DNA of 64,000 nucleotides from Eonycteris spelaea (lineage: Eukaryota > Chordata > Mammalia > Chiroptera > Pteropodidae), in the NCBI GenBank assembly GCA_003508835.1, contig PUFA01000660.1, forward strand, positions 1 through 64,000, in the 5' to 3' direction. The notes under the pieces are model-generated. The model saw only the letters and a program-made list of their open reading frames with translations, had not been told where the DNA came from and ran no database searches. The stretch's first letter is position 1. Each line of letters starts with the position of its first letter. Position numbers and translations under genes: made by a program. Of the stretch, positions 59,421 through 64,000 are shown in pieces.

Positions 59421-61561
59421 TAGTATGACTGGGCATATGTAGGAGCAGATATAAGGAATGATTAGAATTAATCACTGACATAGTGATTTGAAACAGATGT
59501 ATCTCTGGCCCAGGTCTTATAGTTTTATGTGTAGGTTCTCAGAGAATATGTAAGTATTGGTGGGATGATGGCATTTTAAATAGTTTTGCCTATAGTTTGT
59601 ATCTGAGGAGATATTAGAGGTCCTCACCTTTTGATTTACAAAAAGCACACTATAAAACTTAATTAATGGTTAAAAGATGTGTTCGCAGTAAGGCTAGGAC
59701 TTAAAGCCGTGTTTTGCTCAACACCCAGGGATGGGCTACACTGGCTATCTGTATACTCTCACTGCTCCCTCTGGTGGTAGTTTTCCAAGCTTCTCTCAGC
59801 TGATGTCTTCTACCTAATGACGACTGCCTGGCTCAGTTCCTTGTAAAATCCTGAACAATACTGCAAAAAAACTTGTTGTGTACGTGGTATGCCTTATTTA
59901 CATGTCAACTGCCCTCAGCTGCTCCTTCTCCACACCAAGTGTGCTCACTGAAGACCTCATGATTCCTGACTAGTTCCCTAGTTACCTCTACAGGACTTGC
60001 ATTACCTAAATTCTACCTCACTTTATGACCCTTACTGGCTCTCACCTTAGCAGCTAGCCCAGGTGTTATCCCTCTCCCCTTAGGAGCTAAAACCTGGCAC
60101 TCAACCCCTGTACTTTTCAGAATAGGTGCTTCAAACTGCCTGCACCCATGGTTCCAGGTGAGTTCTTTACTTTGGGTATCACCATTGTCTGGAGATTTCT
60201 GATGCTGTGCCCCATTCTGTAGACCTCACCTATCACTCTTTCCAAGATGGCAATTCCAGCTCAAATTAAACTAAAGTTTGAAAATTTATTGGACTAGTGA
60301 CCACCCTCCTATTCCACAACCTCAGTTTATGGGCCAAGCCACATAGCTACATCATTTCCTTTGTCCCTAAACTTACCCTGTTCCATCCTTCCCTGCTTTC
60401 TCACTGAGATCCTGGCATGTCTAGTGGCCAAGTTTCCTGAAATGGACATTGTCGGTTGAACTTAAACACTCACATCTTTAGCACTGTGCTATAAACAACT
60501 TACCTAAAGGACAAGGATGCTCCCCTGCATCAACAAAATGTCAGGCTATGAAACAAAAATAATTTATCTTCTAAAGCTCGACTGCCTAGTTTCCATTGTA
60601 CATGCAGGAAAGAATAGAGAAATAACCCAGCTTTCTCTTCGTCCTCTGACTTTCAAGTTGTGCATTGATATGGCTACTTAGTACTTTCCAGTTTATGCCA
60701 TCGACATTATAAATTCAGTAGCTTAAGTCTAACAGTGATTTCGGTATTAGGCCTTTAATCTTAGTAATGATTCCGTTATCAGCTGTGTCCCTTTCAATTC
60801 AGATATCAATTAGAGATTCCCACTGAGAACTCTCCAGCTGTTTCCAGTTCATTTCATGTATATTTATTTACATGACTTTTTGAAGCCACATTTGGGTGTG
60901 CAGGAGTACAGCTCCTTTTAGAGGCTGTTGTTCCACATAGTTCCTGAAAGTGGCAGTAGAGCTAGGAGCAACCTAACCCAAGGCATAGAGTGTCTGCAGT
61001 GCTTGAGATGCAACTGGCATCCTAATTTTAACTACCCTAACATAAATGACAGTCTGCCAGGGCCTCTTTGTTGCCTTCAAAAAGGCCAATTGGAAACAAG
61101 AAGCTGTTTTTTTTGTTTTTTTTTTTTTCCAGGTAGGATATAATTTTGTTGGCAAAGATAGGACATTTAGACAAGGAAAACAAAATGAACCACTGAAAAG
61201 TGAAAAAAAATTGAGTCAAACTGTTAATTTGGCATTACTGAGATTAGAATAAACTGCATTAGCTTGAAGTATCAGGCTTTAGCATATATCAGGGGTTTGC
61301 CTATGTAGACTTGAGCAAAAAATAAAAATGCATATGATCAGTTTTATGCCATAGTTGATCAGTGCAGAAGAAAACCCATTTTGGAAGAACTTTTAAAAAC
61401 CATATGGCATCAAATGGCACCTTAAGAGAGGAGGCACATTGAGAAATGCAAAGGGAAGGGCTTACAGAAATGACCGACTCAGCCAGTTATAGATTAACTA
61501 CATTTTATAGATCTCTGAATGGCCTTCTAGAAACTCTTGTCTCACCTACAAGAGAAACATC
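59421..61561. other. Unassigned intergenic sequence
   Basis: No gene recognised. 59,690-60,500 is GC-richer than its surroundings and could hold a diverged LTR, but I see no pair, polyadenylation signal or duplication to prove it. Confidence 0.35.
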
Positions 61562-61852
61562 TGTAAATAGATAGGACTGGTGGTCCAGGAATTTCTTCCC
61601 CCTTGCAGCCCCCACACGAAATTCCCCCTCCCCCCATCTTGAGTCAGAAGGTGCACGCAGAACCTCAGACAAATCACACACCCCTTCATGGACACTGCAG
61701 AGGCATATAAACTGTAAGAAATCTAACCAAGGAGAGCTTGTGCTTTTGTGCTATTTAAAGCCTCATACTCTCTTCTGGCAATAAATTATCATTCCTCTAA
61801 CAAAGTTATCTGAGTGTCCAATTGCCTCCATCAAGTGTCACTTCCTGTGACA
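61562..61852 (+). mobile_element. LTR-like element
   Basis: Starts near TGTAAATAG and ends near CCTGTGACA, with TATTTAAA at about 61,752 and AATAAA at 61,780-61,785. This is the U3-R-U5 arrangement of an LTR. No target-site duplication found, so boundaries are approximate. Confidence 0.5.
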
Positions 61853-62075
61853 CCTAAGTGGATTTTAAGGATTAGTGTGTTTCTTTTAGGAACTTAAAAG
61901 TATATAGCCATAAATTTATAGAGGTAAAAAGGACATTAGAGATTACCTGGATCAATCTCCTAAATTTACAGATGACAGGACCGAAAGAACTAGAGAAAGC
62001 AAACTACTCGCTGAAATTTACACAGCAAATTAAACGAAGACAGAGTGAAGATGGAACTCCAGGCGGTAATTATAA

Positions 62076-62790
62076 TGTAGGGAGGAGGCAAAGGAAATAA
62101 AATGTTAAATCAAGCAATATTCAGAGATTGCAATATGCTAATCAGCCCTGCAGTCATACCACAAAGAAACCTACAGAAAAAGGAAGATTGCTATTGGGAT
62201 TGCTAACAATCCATTCCCCATACCCTAAGGGAAAACAAGAAAAATAGACTTTAAGTGGCCCCCTAAACAAAATAAAATCATTCATTCCCAAAGATTAAAA
62301 TTATACATAACCTATGGATTAAAGGTTGGGAACTACCAGCAGGCTTTTCACACTACATATTCTTATATTTTCAGGCTACATATGCTTATCCTTCCTCACT
62401 GTATGTCTATATCAAAGGAAAATAGGTAAACGGAGTCTTTAAACTATAACTCACAAGAACTAAGAACGATATATAAACTGAATTCCCTGGACACTCGGCA
62501 TCCTCTCGATGTCTTTTTCTTGGTCCATCTCAGTGTCTTTACTCTGTCTCTCTCACTGTCCTCATCTTTCTGTCCCTCTAAGTATCTCTTAAGCTCTCTC
62601 ACTTTTTGGACCATGCTCTGTATATGGAGTGTTACCTCTTCTCTAGTAAACTTTCCTTTTGACTCTTAACTTTGGCTGTTTAAATGCTTTCTTATTTATA
62701 TTCCTCCAAGAACCCTCTTAGTGCAGGGCTTGAGTCTCCCCCGACCCAGGGTAATTTTCCCTGCCCTATATCAATTAGAGTATTGGTATA
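62076..62790 (+). mobile_element. Solo LTR, family P, copy 2
   Basis: Begins TGTAGGGAGG. Contains TATGGATTAAAGGTTGGGAA, CAGCAGGCTTTTCACACTAC, TATGTCTATATCAAAGG and a CTCTAGTAAACTTTCC region, all matching in reverse complement the element at 45,706-46,349. It has a CT-rich insertion (about 62,500-62,600). The 3' end near 62,790 is uncertain. Confidence 0.65.
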
Positions 62791-62857
62791 TACCCTCTCC
62801 CATTTAAAAATAAAGATAAAATTCTGACAAATTTTACACTGCTACCACAAATTAGGA

Positions 62858-63125
62858 AAGCAGTAGAGTGGTTGAAAGAGCAAAGCTTTGAAGTCAGTCC
62901 GTCATGAGTCAGAAGCTCTTCTGTACTGCTAAGTAGCTATGGGAACTTGGTTAAATTACTTAATCTCTCTGAGACTCAGTTTCTACACTTGTGAAATAAG
63001 GATAAGAATACCTACCTTGAAAAATACTTCTGTACTTCTGGGATTAAATGTGATAACATTTATATACTACCCAGTGTGGTGCTTAGGCAGTTACCACCAA
63101 ATAATAGTTGCAGCTGTTGACATTA
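62858..63125 (+). mobile_element. MIR SINE, near full length
   Basis: Forward MIR: GTAGAGTGGTTGAAAGAGC, AAATTACTTAATCTCTCTGA, CTCAGTTTCTACACTTGTG, GATAAGAATACCTACC. All diagnostic blocks are present in order. Confidence 0.85.
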
Positions 63126-64000
63126 TTATTTCTAAAGGGGTCCTCAGAATAGCAGCTTCCTTGCACTAGAAACTTTTCCTATCATTAAATATTGGACTGG
63201 AGGTCAGAAGCAAGCAAAAAATCTTTAATTCTCTATCAGTTGAGACTAAAGCAGACAATAATAAAGCTGCTCTATGATTGTATTGCTTTGCAGGGAAGAA
63301 ATATAATTTGATTTACAAAGATTCAATTTAGAAAACTCTTCTGTAACTTATATAAAGCAAGCACATCTACACAGCAGTAACAACACAAAGAAACACTTTT
63401 GTTAAAAAAGTGTCTTCTAGTAAAGTCTTACCTTCCAGCTGAGTAGAAATTTCAGAATATTTCCTGAACAAAGGCTAGTAAGCATGAGGTGTGTAGTGTT
63501 TGACCATTAGGCAGTTCAGCTAGGAAAAAAAAAAAAACTTTGTGCAGTGCTTGCAGAATTTTATTTTATTTTCAGATTTTTACTCAAACTCCTTCAGTTA
63601 TCCACAGACTGACATCAGGGATGTCCAGCTGGATTTTATCTCATCTTTTACTGTTAGCTTCCCATCTTGCCACCATTTTTTTTTTTTTTGCCGTAGTGAT
63701 CAATAGTGAGATCTTTCTCTATGAAATTAACAAACCCCTGAGCATGCCATTCTTCTATTGGCTGCGGCTGGCTCAGCTCCAGGCCAAGGAGTCAGAGTTG
63801 TGGCTATTGATTTGATTACAACTCTGGTAAGGAAAGCGGGGAGGAACGCTTCTCTTATTGTTGTTAGATTAAGTTGCCATGATTAATCTGGAGCCAGAGT
63901 ATAAATTTGATTAAATGATAGAGAAGGCAGAAATCGAGATATTTATGGGAAAAAAGTTCTGAGTCATGTGTTGTATCCAATTAATTCTAAGAGATTCAAT
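63126..64000. other. Unique sequence, possible conserved noncoding element
   Basis: No gene recognised. 63,690-63,960 has balanced composition, no repeat, and clustered A/T-rich homeodomain-like sites (GATTAATCTGGAG, TTGATTAAATG), a SOX-like ATTGTTG and a reverse CCAAT (ATTGG). This is suggestive of an enhancer but unproven without alignment. Confidence 0.35.

Overview
The window looks like AT-rich, intergenic nuclear DNA of a placental mammal. It carries LINE-1 with ORF1/ORF2 remnants, L2, MIR, a MER20 hAT fragment, MaLR-type and class I/II ERV LTRs, and mammalian microsatellites. I found no intact host protein-coding gene, rRNA or tRNA, and no bacterial-style genes. The L1 3' ends resemble those of laurasiatherian mammals, and I saw no lineage-specific SINE in 64 kb. 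A bat, perhaps a SINE-poor lineage, fits, but this species guess is weak and is inference.

Layout. 1-2,043: ORF2-deleted L1 (half-L1 type), plus strand. 3,536-4,360: MaLR-like LTR with a second solo LTR nested in it. 4,614-8,790: long minus-strand L1. 8,800-14,700: mostly unique DNA with L2/L1M scraps. 14,737-15,167: solo LTR. 15,338-16,267: 5'-truncated L1. 16,385-20,190: L2 and unique DNA with microsatellites. 20,208-22,693: second half-L1. 22,735-29,930: unique DNA with MIR and L2. 29,935-32,310: third half-L1. 32,595-33,284 plus 37,565-37,620: older L1 pieces split by a 4.27 kb betaretrovirus-like provirus (33,285-37,558). 37,790-45,655: a minus-strand L1 interrupted by an inverted plus-strand L1 piece. 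45,706-48,000: three LTRs in a row, one inside MER20. 48,227-56,090: nearly full-length but dead L1 inserted into an L2, with target-site duplication. 56,091-64,000: unique DNA, MIR, two LTR-like elements and a possible conserved noncoding segment at the right edge.

Most notable points. (1) The provirus is a mosaic. It has paired LTRs of one family, a tRNA-Lys-type primer site, a matrix fragment, the integrase tail and a broken env, and inside its 3' half lies a polypurine tract followed by about 311 bp of the U3 of a different LTR family. A complete solo LTR of that second family sits 10 kb away at 46,447-46,860. (2) Three separate half-L1 copies share the same internal deletion junction, so they descend from one ORF2-less lineage that was copied in trans. 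(3) Inverted L1 arms of about 1.3 kb lie 1.4 kb apart. All retroviral and L1 reading frames here are broken.
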